From Bacteroidales bacterium 6E (GTDB lineage Bacteria > Bacteroidota > Bacteroidia > Bacteroidales > Prolixibacteraceae): DNA of 64,000 nt. The notes beneath the pieces were generated by a model. It did not search any database. It saw only the letters and a program-made list of their open reading frames with translations, and had not been told where the DNA came from. Every line of letters begins with the position of its first letter. Position 1 is the first letter of the stretch. Position numbers and translations under genes: made by a program. Where the stretch lies: the NCBI GenBank assembly GCA_001270045.2, contig DF970686.1, forward strand, positions 688,088 through 752,087, given 5' to 3'. Shown here in pieces: positions 17,655-26,152 of the stretch.

Positions 17655-19073
17655 TTAATCGATATTTTTATGTAGGTAGGGATTATTTTCCCTAAAAACT
17701 ATTTTTTTTGTTGGGTCAGCTGATACCGTGTACTTTGAAACCTCTGAGGGTTTTAAGTTCCCTTTCTGATTTGCTGCCATTTGCTTTCTTACATAGGCTG
17801 GAATTTTTTCCAGTTTTTCAACGTCATCCTCACTCATGTCTGCATAATCAATTTGTAGAGTGGGCCTTGTATTTTCGGGTTCACTCTTTTTGGGTTTGTC
17901 ATATAAAGACTCCCATGCGGCATCAATTTGTTCATGCTGATTTACTGGAAATTCATAAGTGCGGGTCTGAGATTCAGACTGAGATACAACAGGATTATTC
18001 TGCCTGGTGTTTTTTTGGAGTTTAGCAAGCTCTTCCTGTTTTACGTCAAGTTCAAATCTTTCTTTTTCCTTCTTCTTTGCGCTGAGGATTTCAGGAATGC
18101 TGCTTGTGCTAAATCCAGTGGCAATTACTGTTACGGAAATTTTGTTTTCCAATGATTCATCAATGCCGTTACCCCAGATCAGGTCGGCTTCATAACCTGC
18201 CATGTTCTGAATGAAATCTGTTATTTGTCCGATTTCGTCCATGGTTACTTCAGTGGTCCCTGATGTAACATTCAGTAATATGTTTTTAGCACCCTTGATG
18301 TAATTGTTGTTTAAGAGAGGGGAATTCAACGCTTGTTCTACCGCATTGATTGCCCGGTTCTCTCCATCAGACAAACCTGTACCCATTACTGCCACTCCAC
18401 TATTACGCATAACCGTTTCGACATCGGCAAAGTCGACGTTTACATATCCGGGAACTGTAATTATTTCTGCTATTCCTTTTGCTGCCGTTGCCAAAACATC
18501 ATCAGCGCGGGCAAATGCTTCTGAAATCGGAAAGTCACCATACATTTCACGAATTCTCTCATTATTGATCACTAAAAGTGAATCGACGTATTGTTCCATT
18601 TCCTGGATTCCGTCGATTGCCTGTTTAATTCTGCGTTTGCCCTCATTTCTAAAGGGAATGGTGACGATTCCGATGGTAAGGTAGCCCAAGTCACGACATA
18701 CTGACGCGATCACAGGTGCACCACCTGTTCCGGTTCCTCCACCCATGCCTGCGGTGATAAATACCATTTTGGTGTTTTGCTGTAGTGCTTTGGTAACATC
18801 ATCAATATTTTCAGTAGCTGCCTGACGACCGATTTCCGGTTTGTTACCGGCGCCTCTTCCTTCTGTAAGTGAAGACCCCAGATGTACCTTCACCGGGATC
18901 GGGCTATTATTGAGTGCTTGGGAGTCGGTATTGCATATTATGAAATCAACATCCCTGATACCCAACTTGTACATATGGTTAACAGCATTTCCTCCGCCTC
19001 CGCCAACACCTACTACTTTGATAATGGATCCGGGTTTTTTCTCAAACTTGAAGGTTACCATGTCTTCTGTCAT
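17655..19073 (-). CDS. ftsZ: Cell division protein FtsZ, second copy with canonical C-terminal peptide (ftsZ2)
   Basis: A 472-residue tubulin-like GTPase that should form the Z-ring. The nucleotide motifs are GVGGGGGNAVN near residue 22, the signature GGGTGTGGAPVIA near 115, and the T7 loop NVDFADVETVM that completes the partner's active site. After the globular core (to about residue 320) comes a charged linker, then KIPAYVRKQ at about 423-431, matching the conserved peptide by which FtsZ binds FtsA and other partners. A further 41 residues ending NPYLHKNID follow this peptide. It lies 25 bp after ftsZ1 and 10 bp before yqeY. By its tail I take it as the conventional FtsZ. Confidence 0.93.
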   Translation of the reverse strand: MTEDMVTFKFEKKPGSIIKVVGVGGGGGNAVNHMYKLGIRDVDFIICNTDSQALNNSPIPVKVHLGSSLTEGRGAGNKPEIGRQAATENIDDVTKALQQNTKMVFITAGMGGGTGTGGAPVIASVCRDLGYLTIGIVTIPFRNEGKRRIKQAIDGIQEMEQYVDSLLVINNERIREMYGDFPISEAFARADDVLATAAKGIAEIITVPGYVNVDFADVETVMRNSGVAVMGTGLSDGENRAINAVEQALNSPLLNNNYIKGAKNILLNVTSGTTEVTMDEIGQITDFIQNMAGYEADLIWGNGIDESLENKISVTVIATGFSTSSIPEILSAKKKEKERFELDVKQEELAKLQKNTRQNNPVVSQSESQTRTYEFPVNQHEQIDAAWESLYDKPKKSEPENTRPTLQIDYADMSEDDVEKLEKIPAYVRKQMAANQKGNLKPSEVSKYTVSADPTKKIVFRENNPYLHKNID

Positions 19074-19098
19074 CTTGTTAAATTTTCACGATTAAAAC

Positions 19099-20397
19099 TT
19101 ACATATTTTGATCATCATCCTCAAAGAATTTTGAAAACCTTCTGACAAACCAGTTGTCAATGTTCCCATCAGAATCATCGGATGTCTCTTTGGTTTTCAC
19201 TGGTTTCTTCTTTCGTGGTTGTGGTTTAGGCTCTTCCACTTTTTTGGTTTGTTTTATTGTTGGCTCTCTCGGGCCCGGTTCTGCAGTTTCCAGGTCAAAT
19301 TCAAGAAGCATTGGTTCTTCTTCAAATAAGGTGGGGGGTTGTTCTGTTACTTCCTCTACTGGCTCAGGCTCATTGTTTAATGTAAATGCTTCCACTTTTT
19401 TTTCTTCCCTGTCAAGGTATCCTGATGCATTCTTGAATCCAGTACAAAGAATTGTAACACTAATTTGGTTCCCAATAGATTCATCGTAGCCGTTACCCCA
19501 GATGATATCAGCCTCCTGGCCTGCTTCCATCTGGAGATATTCAATGATTTCACCGATTTCCCCAATGGTGATTTCTTCGGACCCTGAAATGATATTGAGA
19601 AGAATATTTTTTGTGCCTTTAATTTCCTGGTTGTCGAGCAGTGGAGACTGTAGGGCCAGTTTTACGGCATCCATGGCGCGATTCTCGCCTGAAGCTATAC
19701 CGGTACCCATAATAAAGACTTTGCTGTCATGCATTACTGTATAAACATCTGCAAAGTCTATATTGATGTTCCCATGTAAGGTAATGATTTCAGCTACACC
19801 CTTCACAGCAGTCATCACGACATTGTCGGCCAATTTGAATGCCTTCCTTGCAGGCAGTTCTCCATAGATGCTATGAAGCCTCTGGTTGCTGACAATAAGC
19901 ATACTGTCAACATGTTCACTCAGTTTTTTGATTCCTTCCAACGCCTGGTTATGTCGTTTGTGGCCTTCTGCGGGTGAGGGAATCGTTACAACGGCTATTG
20001 TGAGGATATCAAGTTCCCTGGCCAATTTGGCTATGATTGGCGCCGCTCCTGTTCCTGTCCCACCTCCCATGCCAGCTGTAATAAACAACATTTTGGTATT
20101 GTCTTCCAGAACTCTTTGGATGTCAGTATAATTCTCAAGAGCTGCTTCTTCTCCCATTTCAGGTCGGTTCCCTGCACCCCTTCCTTCAGTTAGTGTTACG
20201 CCTAATTGAATTTTTGTGGGTACCGGGCTGTTTTCAAGTGCCTGTCCATCGGTATTGCACACCACATAATCGACATCGGTTATACCTTCCTCAAACATGT
20301 GATTTACCGCATTGCAGCCACCGCCTCCAACACCAACAACCTTGATTATTGAAGAGGACGGTTTGGAAAAATTGAAATGAATAAGATCGTCAGCCAT
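19099..20397 (-). CDS. Divergent FtsZ paralogue with FtsA-like amphipathic C-terminus (ftsZ1)
   Basis: A 432-residue FtsZ located directly between ftsA and ftsZ2. The GTPase core looks intact: GVGGGGCNAVN, GGGTGTGAAPIIA and T7 loop NIDFADVYTVM, so GTP hydrolysis and polymerisation are expected. The linker (about 325-410) is rich in P, K and E. There is no xIPAYxRKQ peptide. The chain ends instead in WFVRRFSKFFEDDDQNM, a basic aromatic segment that can form an amphipathic helix, followed by an acidic tail. FtsA, encoded just upstream, ends in a similar way (SLMFNDDDGNMQS). Membrane binding by this tail is inferred. It starts 11 bp after the ftsA stop. Confidence 0.9.
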   Translation of the reverse strand: MADDLIHFNFSKPSSSIIKVVGVGGGGCNAVNHMFEEGITDVDYVVCNTDGQALENSPVPTKIQLGVTLTEGRGAGNRPEMGEEAALENYTDIQRVLEDNTKMLFITAGMGGGTGTGAAPIIAKLARELDILTIAVVTIPSPAEGHKRHNQALEGIKKLSEHVDSMLIVSNQRLHSIYGELPARKAFKLADNVVMTAVKGVAEIITLHGNINIDFADVYTVMHDSKVFIMGTGIASGENRAMDAVKLALQSPLLDNQEIKGTKNILLNIISGSEEITIGEIGEIIEYLQMEAGQEADIIWGNGYDESIGNQISVTILCTGFKNASGYLDREEKKVEAFTLNNEPEPVEEVTEQPPTLFEEEPMLLEFDLETAEPGPREPTIKQTKKVEEPKPQPRKKKPVKTKETSDDSDGNIDNWFVRRFSKFFEDDDQNM

Positions 20398-20408
20398 GGG
20401 ATGAATTT

Positions 20409-21689
20409 TTAAGATTGCATATTTCCATCATCATCATTGAACATCAGGCTGATCTGTTGGGAGAACTTTTCACTTATAGAACTTAGGAAGCCTTTATTTC
20501 CAGATTGAACTTTCTCTGGTCTGGCTATTTTCCTGGCCGGTGATCCGTTTCGCAACGAAAGTTTGATCAGTCCGAGGGCTGTAATATAATCATTTTTATT
20601 AAAGCCTGCATTGGTCAGAAGCTTCATTTCTGACGTGGCGAGCCTGGCATCCAGACCTGTACGAAATTTCAGGATCTGAAGGATGTTTTTCAATTGGGCC
20701 GTTCCTCCAGTGAGAATGATACCCTGATTGATTTGCTGGGTCATGCCCGATTTTTCGATCTGGAACATGATGCTGTCGATAATTTCCTCTAAGCGTGCCT
20801 GTATAATATAAGCCAGATTTTTGAACGAGATTTCCTTTGATTCCCATCCATTTCCTCCGGCAATGGTTACAACCTTGTCCTCATCGGCAAAATCTCCCAG
20901 GGCTTGTCCATATTGGATTTTTAATTGTTCTGCAAATCTTGCCAATATACCACAACCCTCACGGATATCATTTGTGATCACATCCCCGGCAAAAGGGATG
21001 ACGGCTGTGTGTGCCAGCTGATTATTGATGTATACGGACATTTTGGTTGTTCCAGAACCAATGTCCACGATTGCGACTCCAGCTTCTTTTTCATCTTCAT
21101 TGGCGACCGCTTCTGCTGTGGCCAGGGTTGAAATAAAGAACCTACCAACTTGGACATTGATTTTTGAAAACGCCATTTCAACGTTATCCTTATAGGTTTT
21201 TGGCCCGGTTATAAGTTTATATCGTGAATGGACCTTTCGACCTGCATGGCCGATCGGATTGCTAATGTTAGGTTCATCATCGATCGTATAGGTTTGTGGA
21301 ATGATATGATAGATCCGGTTACCGGGCTCAACGGGCATATTTTTTGCTTCGTTGAAAAGATAATCGATATCCTGTTGCGACACAATTCCGGTTCCACTGG
21401 TATATCGGATTCCTTCAAATGTCATGGTTTGTATGGCCTGCCCGGCCATCGATACATCCACTACCCTGATTTCAATACCAGCTTGCTCCTCGAGTTTTTC
21501 AATCAGGGACCGAAGTGTAGCTGAAAATTCTTCAATGTTAAGCACAACTCCTCTTTTTATCCCTTTGGATGGAACAATTGCATGACCCAAAATTTCAATT
21601 TTGTTATTCTCAGAGATTGATCCTGCCAATCCCCTGGTCTTGGTTGAGCCGATGTCGATAACGACGGCAATGTCATTTTTTGAAATCAT
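20409..21689 (-). CDS. ftsA: Cell division protein FtsA
   Basis: A 426-residue actin-like ATPase that links FtsZ to the membrane and recruits later division proteins. Phosphate-1 motif VVIDIGSTKTRGL is at the N-terminus, the SHS2 (1C) region follows, and phosphate-2 VAIVDIGSGTTKMSVY and adenosine motif IILTGGTAQLKN are clear. The C-terminus GFLSSISEKFSQQISLMF is the expected amphipathic membrane-targeting helix, ending in an acidic DDDGNMQS tail. I use ATG at 21689, which starts 1 bp after the ftsQ stop; a longer frame to 21710 would need a TTG inside ftsQ. Confidence 0.94.
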   Translation of the reverse strand: MISKNDIAVVIDIGSTKTRGLAGSISENNKIEILGHAIVPSKGIKRGVVLNIEEFSATLRSLIEKLEEQAGIEIRVVDVSMAGQAIQTMTFEGIRYTSGTGIVSQQDIDYLFNEAKNMPVEPGNRIYHIIPQTYTIDDEPNISNPIGHAGRKVHSRYKLITGPKTYKDNVEMAFSKINVQVGRFFISTLATAEAVANEDEKEAGVAIVDIGSGTTKMSVYINNQLAHTAVIPFAGDVITNDIREGCGILARFAEQLKIQYGQALGDFADEDKVVTIAGGNGWESKEISFKNLAYIIQARLEEIIDSIMFQIEKSGMTQQINQGIILTGGTAQLKNILQILKFRTGLDARLATSEMKLLTNAGFNKNDYITALGLIKLSLRNGSPARKIARPEKVQSGNKGFLSSISEKFSQQISLMFNDDDGNMQS

Positions 21690-21690
21690 A

Positions 21691-22452
21691 CTAATCCCGT
21701 TTTTTACCAATAATCTGGTTATTGTATTTCAAATTTATTCTTACGTATTTATCCCAATTGCTATCCGCAATTACCTGATCATAAAAGGCCATGAGATTTC
21801 TGAATTTTTGCCTGTAATTTTCTGAAGTGCCGAATTCTATGATTTGGTCACCTACTAATGGAGTCATCAGAAGTTCTTCATTCCCGTTCACATGTATCTG
21901 CTTGATTTGTGCACTCCAGAATCCTTCGGAAACAATGTGTTTTACTAATGGAAGCAGTTGCTCTCTGGCGAATTCCTCTCTTACATTTCCGGTTATGACC
22001 AACACTTTCACCGACGAAACCTGGTTTGCAGGAAATGCATGGCCGTTTTCATCCATATAGAAATTCCCATTTGACGACATAACCCTCATCAATGGTATTC
22101 TATGTTTGATTTTCACTGTCAGAATACCCTTATAGTCGGAAGTATCTCTAGCGACCATTTTATAAACTGAAGCTTTGAGAACAGTGCTGTTTTTTTCAAT
22201 TTCTTTTTCCAATTCTTCTGAATTAATCTCATTCAGCATTTTCCCTTTCATGTTTTTGTCAACTGAATTTACAATCCTAAGGATTTGCTGCCTTGAAAGT
22301 TTTACCGGATCATCTTCGTCGGTTTTCAGTTCGATTTCGGAACAGGTGACATCTGAAATTTCAGAATGTGAGAAAGCAAGAGTCACTCCAATCGCTACGA
22401 TCAGGATTAGCCATCCGGTAAAATGCAAAAATTTCTTAAGCTTCCTCTTCAT
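21691..22452 (-). CDS. ftsQ: Cell division protein FtsQ
   Basis: A bitopic divisome protein of 253 residues. It has a short basic cytoplasmic start (MKRKLKKF), one transmembrane helix (FTGWLILIVAIGVTLAFS) and a periplasmic part with a POTRA-like domain (LSRQQILRIVNSVDKNMKGKMLN) and FtsQ beta domain. ATG at 22452 is preferred: the longer frame to 22503 adds 17 residues (CCRTKLLRR type) unlike a membrane protein start. It overlaps the murC end by 17 bp. FtsQ is weakly conserved, but position and topology fit well. Confidence 0.87.
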   Translation of the reverse strand: MKRKLKKFLHFTGWLILIVAIGVTLAFSHSEISDVTCSEIELKTDEDDPVKLSRQQILRIVNSVDKNMKGKMLNEINSEELEKEIEKNSTVLKASVYKMVARDTSDYKGILTVKIKHRIPLMRVMSSNGNFYMDENGHAFPANQVSSVKVLVITGNVREEFAREQLLPLVKHIVSEGFWSAQIKQIHVNGNEELLMTPLVGDQIIEFGTSENYRQKFRNLMAFYDQVIADSNWDKYVRINLKYNNQIIGKKRD

Positions 22453-23830
22453 GTTTAATCGTCTCAATAATTTCGTCCGACAACAGTTCAATATCACCGG
22501 CACCCATGGTAAGCAATACCTCGGTTCGGTTTTCTTTTAAGAATCTTGTAATCTCAGATTTTTCCATTAGAAAATGGTCTGCTTTCTGGATCTTGCTTGC
22601 CAGAAGTGCTGAAGACACGCCCTCGATAGGTTGTTCTCGGGCCGGATATACCGGTAAGATTATGGCAATGTCCAGAAGATCAAGGCTCGTGGCAAAGTCA
22701 TCAGCCAGATCCCTAGTCCTGGAATAGAGGTGAGGCTGGAAAATGCCAGTGATTTTTCGTCCGGGGTATAACTTCCTTACCGAATTTATAAAAGCCTTCA
22801 ATTCTTCAGGATGATGTGCATAATCATCAATATAAACCGATTCTTTACCAATGTACCTAATGTCAAATCTTCGTTTAACCCCAAGATAGGATTCAATTCC
22901 TAAGCTAATTTCACGTAATCCGGTTCCGGCCAGCCAAGAAGCAGCTCCTGCTGCGACAGCATTTTCCACGTTTAGCAATCCTGGATACTGCATTGTAATC
23001 TCCGATGTCGTTCCTGACGGTGTTTGTAGTTGAAATGAGTAACAGCGGGTTGATTCATCCAATTTCAGATTCTCGGTTTTGAAATCAGATGGGCCGGTCA
23101 ATGAATAGGTATAGGTTTTCACTCCTTCCGACTTAACCTTATCCCTGACTTTTTCATTTAATAGTAAAATCCCTCCAGGACGTATTTTCCCCACAAATTC
23201 ATTGAAAGAAAGAATAATCTCTTCGACATTTGAATAAATATCCAAATGGTCGGCATCAATTGAAGTAATGACAGCTATGTCAGGAGAGAGTTGTAAGAAG
23301 GAGCGGTCAAACTCATCTGCCTCGGTAATCATCCAATTACTTTCTTTGTCAGGAAGTACAAGGTTTGAATGAAAGTTCTTGGATATTCCACCCAATATGG
23401 CTCCACATTTTTCAGGCCTGTTATTCATAATGGTCGCAGCCATGGTTGATACAGTTGTTTTGCCATGAGTGCCTGAAACTGCCATACATTGAAATTGACT
23501 ACATAGTAATCCAAGAACACTAGCCCTTTTTACGATAAGGTATTTATTTTGCTTTAGCCATTTCAGTTCTTCATGGTCAGAAGGGACTGCCGGAGTGTAT
23601 ACGACAAGAGTCTGTTCTGGCTCAGAAATAAGTGTACTGACCTCAGATCCCAAATCGTCGTAATGTACATGAATGCCTTCTTCCACAAGTTGTCGGGTGA
23701 TATTAGTCGCTGTACGGTCATAACCGGCTACCCTCAATCCCTGGTGATTAAAGAGTCGGGCCAAAGCGCTCATTCCGATACCGCCGATACCCACAAAATA
23801 GACTGTATTTATATCCTTAGACAAAATCAT
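22436..23830 (-). CDS. murC: UDP-N-acetylmuramate-L-alanine ligase
   Basis: A 464-residue cytoplasmic Mur ligase adding L-Ala to UDP-MurNAc. The N-terminal Rossmann motif is VGIGGIGMSALARL; the ATP loop is VSGTHGKTTVSTM; the metal/substrate segment TEADEFDRSFL and the ligase DDYAHHPEE motif are present. It overlaps murG by 4 bp upstream and ftsQ by 17 bp downstream, so translation is coupled along the cluster. Confidence 0.96.
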   Translation of the reverse strand: MILSKDINTVYFVGIGGIGMSALARLFNHQGLRVAGYDRTATNITRQLVEEGIHVHYDDLGSEVSTLISEPEQTLVVYTPAVPSDHEELKWLKQNKYLIVKRASVLGLLCSQFQCMAVSGTHGKTTVSTMAATIMNNRPEKCGAILGGISKNFHSNLVLPDKESNWMITEADEFDRSFLQLSPDIAVITSIDADHLDIYSNVEEIILSFNEFVGKIRPGGILLLNEKVRDKVKSEGVKTYTYSLTGPSDFKTENLKLDESTRCYSFQLQTPSGTTSEITMQYPGLLNVENAVAAGAASWLAGTGLREISLGIESYLGVKRRFDIRYIGKESVYIDDYAHHPEELKAFINSVRKLYPGRKITGIFQPHLYSRTRDLADDFATSLDLLDIAIILPVYPAREQPIEGVSSALLASKIQKADHFLMEKSEITRFLKENRTEVLLTMGAGDIELLSDEIIETIKHEEEA

Positions 23831-24930
23831 CCCTGTATTATTTTCAAAGCTTCATCAACTATTGTTCGGGTAGCATGAGGGCGAGCCAATGCCTTTATAT
23901 TCTCCGACATCTGAACTCTCAAAGTATAATTATTTAATAGGTTTTCTGTTTCTAAAAGCAACATATCATTGATTTCATTATCCCTAACCAGAATGGCTGC
24001 ATTCTTTTCAACCAAAGACATGGCATTTTTTGTTTGATGATCCTCTGCGACATTTGGTGAAGGAACCAGTATAACCGGTTTTGCGGCAATACATAATTCA
24101 CTTATGGTACCTGCTCCTGCTCTTGAAATGACCACGTCGCAGGCTGCATATGCTATTTCCATCTGATTAAGGAACTGATGGATCTGCATGTTCTTCGGCT
24201 TGTTCTCCCTGGTTTTCTCCAACATCTCCTCATAGTAATATGAACCGGTCTGCCATATAAAGTATGCATCAGCCATTCTGATTTTTTCAATATTTTGAAG
24301 TATTGCGTTGTTGATTGAACGTGCTCCCAAACTGCCACCCGTAATCAGAACAACTTTGGCATTTTGAGGAATTCCGAAAGACATCTTTGCCTCATATGAT
24401 GTTGTATTTACATCGAGTAAAGCTTGTCTTACAGGATTACCGGTAAGTACAATCTTCTCTGATGGGAAAAAACGGTCCATTCCTTCATAAGCGACGCAAA
24501 TTCGGTTCGCTTTCTTTCCCAAAAGCTTATTGGTCACACCAGCATAGGAATTCTGTTCCTGTATAAGTGCAGGTATACCCGCTGAAATGGCTGCACGAAG
24601 TAACGGCCCACTTGCATATCCTCCAACACCAATAGCAAGGTCAGGATTAAATTCCCGAACCAGCTTTCTGGCCTTGAACATGCTTTGTAAGAGATGGATG
24701 AGGAATTTCAGTAACTGCAAACCTGGTTTACGGGGCATACCGAGAACTGGAAGTCCTACAATCCGGAAACCGGCAGCCGGAACTTTTTCCATTTCCATTC
24801 TGCCGGTTGCACCCACGAATAATATGTCACAATCAGGAAAGCGTCTTTTCAGTTCCCCGGCTATTGACAGCGCGGGGAAAATATGACCGCCTGTCCCTCC
24901 ACCACTTATGATCACTTTCATATTTTTCAT
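23827..24930 (-). CDS. murG: UDP-GlcNAc:lipid I N-acetylglucosaminyltransferase
   Basis: A 367-residue GT28 glycosyltransferase making lipid II at the inner face of the membrane. GGGTGGHIFPALSIA is the N-terminal glycine-rich signature; IGVGGYASGPLLRAA and the donor-binding VISRAGAGTISELCIA follow. The start is ATG at 24930 (1 bp from the ftsW stop) or 24921, both plausible. It overlaps murC by 4 bp. Confidence 0.96.
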   Translation of the reverse strand: MKNMKVIISGGGTGGHIFPALSIAGELKRRFPDCDILFVGATGRMEMEKVPAAGFRIVGLPVLGMPRKPGLQLLKFLIHLLQSMFKARKLVREFNPDLAIGVGGYASGPLLRAAISAGIPALIQEQNSYAGVTNKLLGKKANRICVAYEGMDRFFPSEKIVLTGNPVRQALLDVNTTSYEAKMSFGIPQNAKVVLITGGSLGARSINNAILQNIEKIRMADAYFIWQTGSYYYEEMLEKTRENKPKNMQIHQFLNQMEIAYAACDVVISRAGAGTISELCIAAKPVILVPSPNVAEDHQTKNAMSLVEKNAAILVRDNEINDMLLLETENLLNNYTLRVQMSENIKALARPHATRTIVDEALKIIQG

Positions 24931-24931
24931 T

Positions 24932-26140
24932 TTATTTCATTTCCTGATCTTCGTCGGGTATAACTACTTGAACGGCAGGTGCCTCCACTTTTTTATCCTT
25001 TTGATTCTGATAACTGACACTTAGGATGCATCCAAATGCGATAGATGTAAAGAGTAGGGAGGTTCCACCCATGCTTACCCAGGGAAGTGGTTGTCCGGTA
25101 ACCGGCATTACTCCCGTGGAAACGCCTATATTAATCATGGCTTGATAAACAAGCATCAAGGTTAGCCCTGTAACCAAAAATGCAGGGAAGGTTCGATTGG
25201 TTCTTCTAACGATGGTTATTCCCCTGAAAAAAAGCACCAGATAAAGGAATAGGACGGCGATTCCTCCTGCTAACCCGTATTCTTCAATGATTATGGCATA
25301 GATAAAATCATTATAGGCAGCAGCCATATAATTGGCAACATCTGAATTACCAGGTCCTTTACCAATCCAGCCTCCTTCATATATAGCCAGTTTGGCATAG
25401 TCAGCCTGAGTAATTCCTTTTTCTTCGGCAGGATCACCATGTAAAAACCGCTCGATCCTGCCCTGTGCTGTCGAAAAGCGGGATGGGAGCTTGTCCAGTT
25501 TATCCCCAGAGAAATAAATCAATACAAGGAATCCTACACCTGCAGCAACAACGATTAGGAGGTAGTGAATGGGAACCCGACCCACAAACATCATCGACAT
25601 GATGGTTAGAAAAAGCAAGGCTGCGGTTGAGAAATTTGAAAGGGCAATCATTCCACATACAATTGCTGAGAAAATCATGATTTTCCAAAAAACTCTTTTA
25701 AGACCTTCTTTTGAATTTTGCTCTATTCCCAACATTTTGGCGACAAACATGACCAACCCCAGCTTCGCAATTTCTGCCGGTTGAAACGAAATAAACCCAA
25801 GGTTAAGGGTACGTCCAGTAGAATCTCCTGCCATTCCTGTCATTTTCATGGCAATGGCTATACCAAGAAACATGATGCTGACAAGAACTAACACCCTTGA
25901 AATGATGGAATAAAATTTAACGGGAATCACGTTAACCATTAGAAGGATCAGCCCGAATCCCAATCCGAGAAATACTACCTGTCTGACAAGAAAAAACAGC
26001 GTGTTGCCACCGGCCTGACGGAATGCCAAAGCGCCTGTGGCACTGTATACGATAAGAACCGAAAGCAGAGACAGTAAAAGCAAAACTGTCCAGATAATCC
26101 TATCGCCCCTGATCAGATTTTTTAATTGCAGGTTCTCCAT
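24932..26140 (-). CDS. ftsW: SEDS glycosyltransferase FtsW
   Basis: A 402-residue polytopic SEDS protein that polymerises lipid II together with FtsI at the septum. About ten hydrophobic segments are visible. Family markers include SFQPAEIAKLGLVMF, IYEGGWIGKGPGNSD, AAYNDFIYAIIIEEYGL and PLPWVSMGGTSLLF. Assignment to FtsW and not RodA follows from its place between murD and murG. Twelve bp separate it from murD. Confidence 0.94.
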   Translation of the reverse strand: MENLQLKNLIRGDRIIWTVLLLLSLLSVLIVYSATGALAFRQAGGNTLFFLVRQVVFLGLGFGLILLMVNVIPVKFYSIISRVLVLVSIMFLGIAIAMKMTGMAGDSTGRTLNLGFISFQPAEIAKLGLVMFVAKMLGIEQNSKEGLKRVFWKIMIFSAIVCGMIALSNFSTAALLFLTIMSMMFVGRVPIHYLLIVVAAGVGFLVLIYFSGDKLDKLPSRFSTAQGRIERFLHGDPAEEKGITQADYAKLAIYEGGWIGKGPGNSDVANYMAAAYNDFIYAIIIEEYGLAGGIAVLFLYLVLFFRGITIVRRTNRTFPAFLVTGLTLMLVYQAMINIGVSTGVMPVTGQPLPWVSMGGTSLLFTSIAFGCILSVSYQNQKDKKVEAPAVQVVIPDEDQEMK

Positions 26141-26152
26141 ATTTTTTTATTA

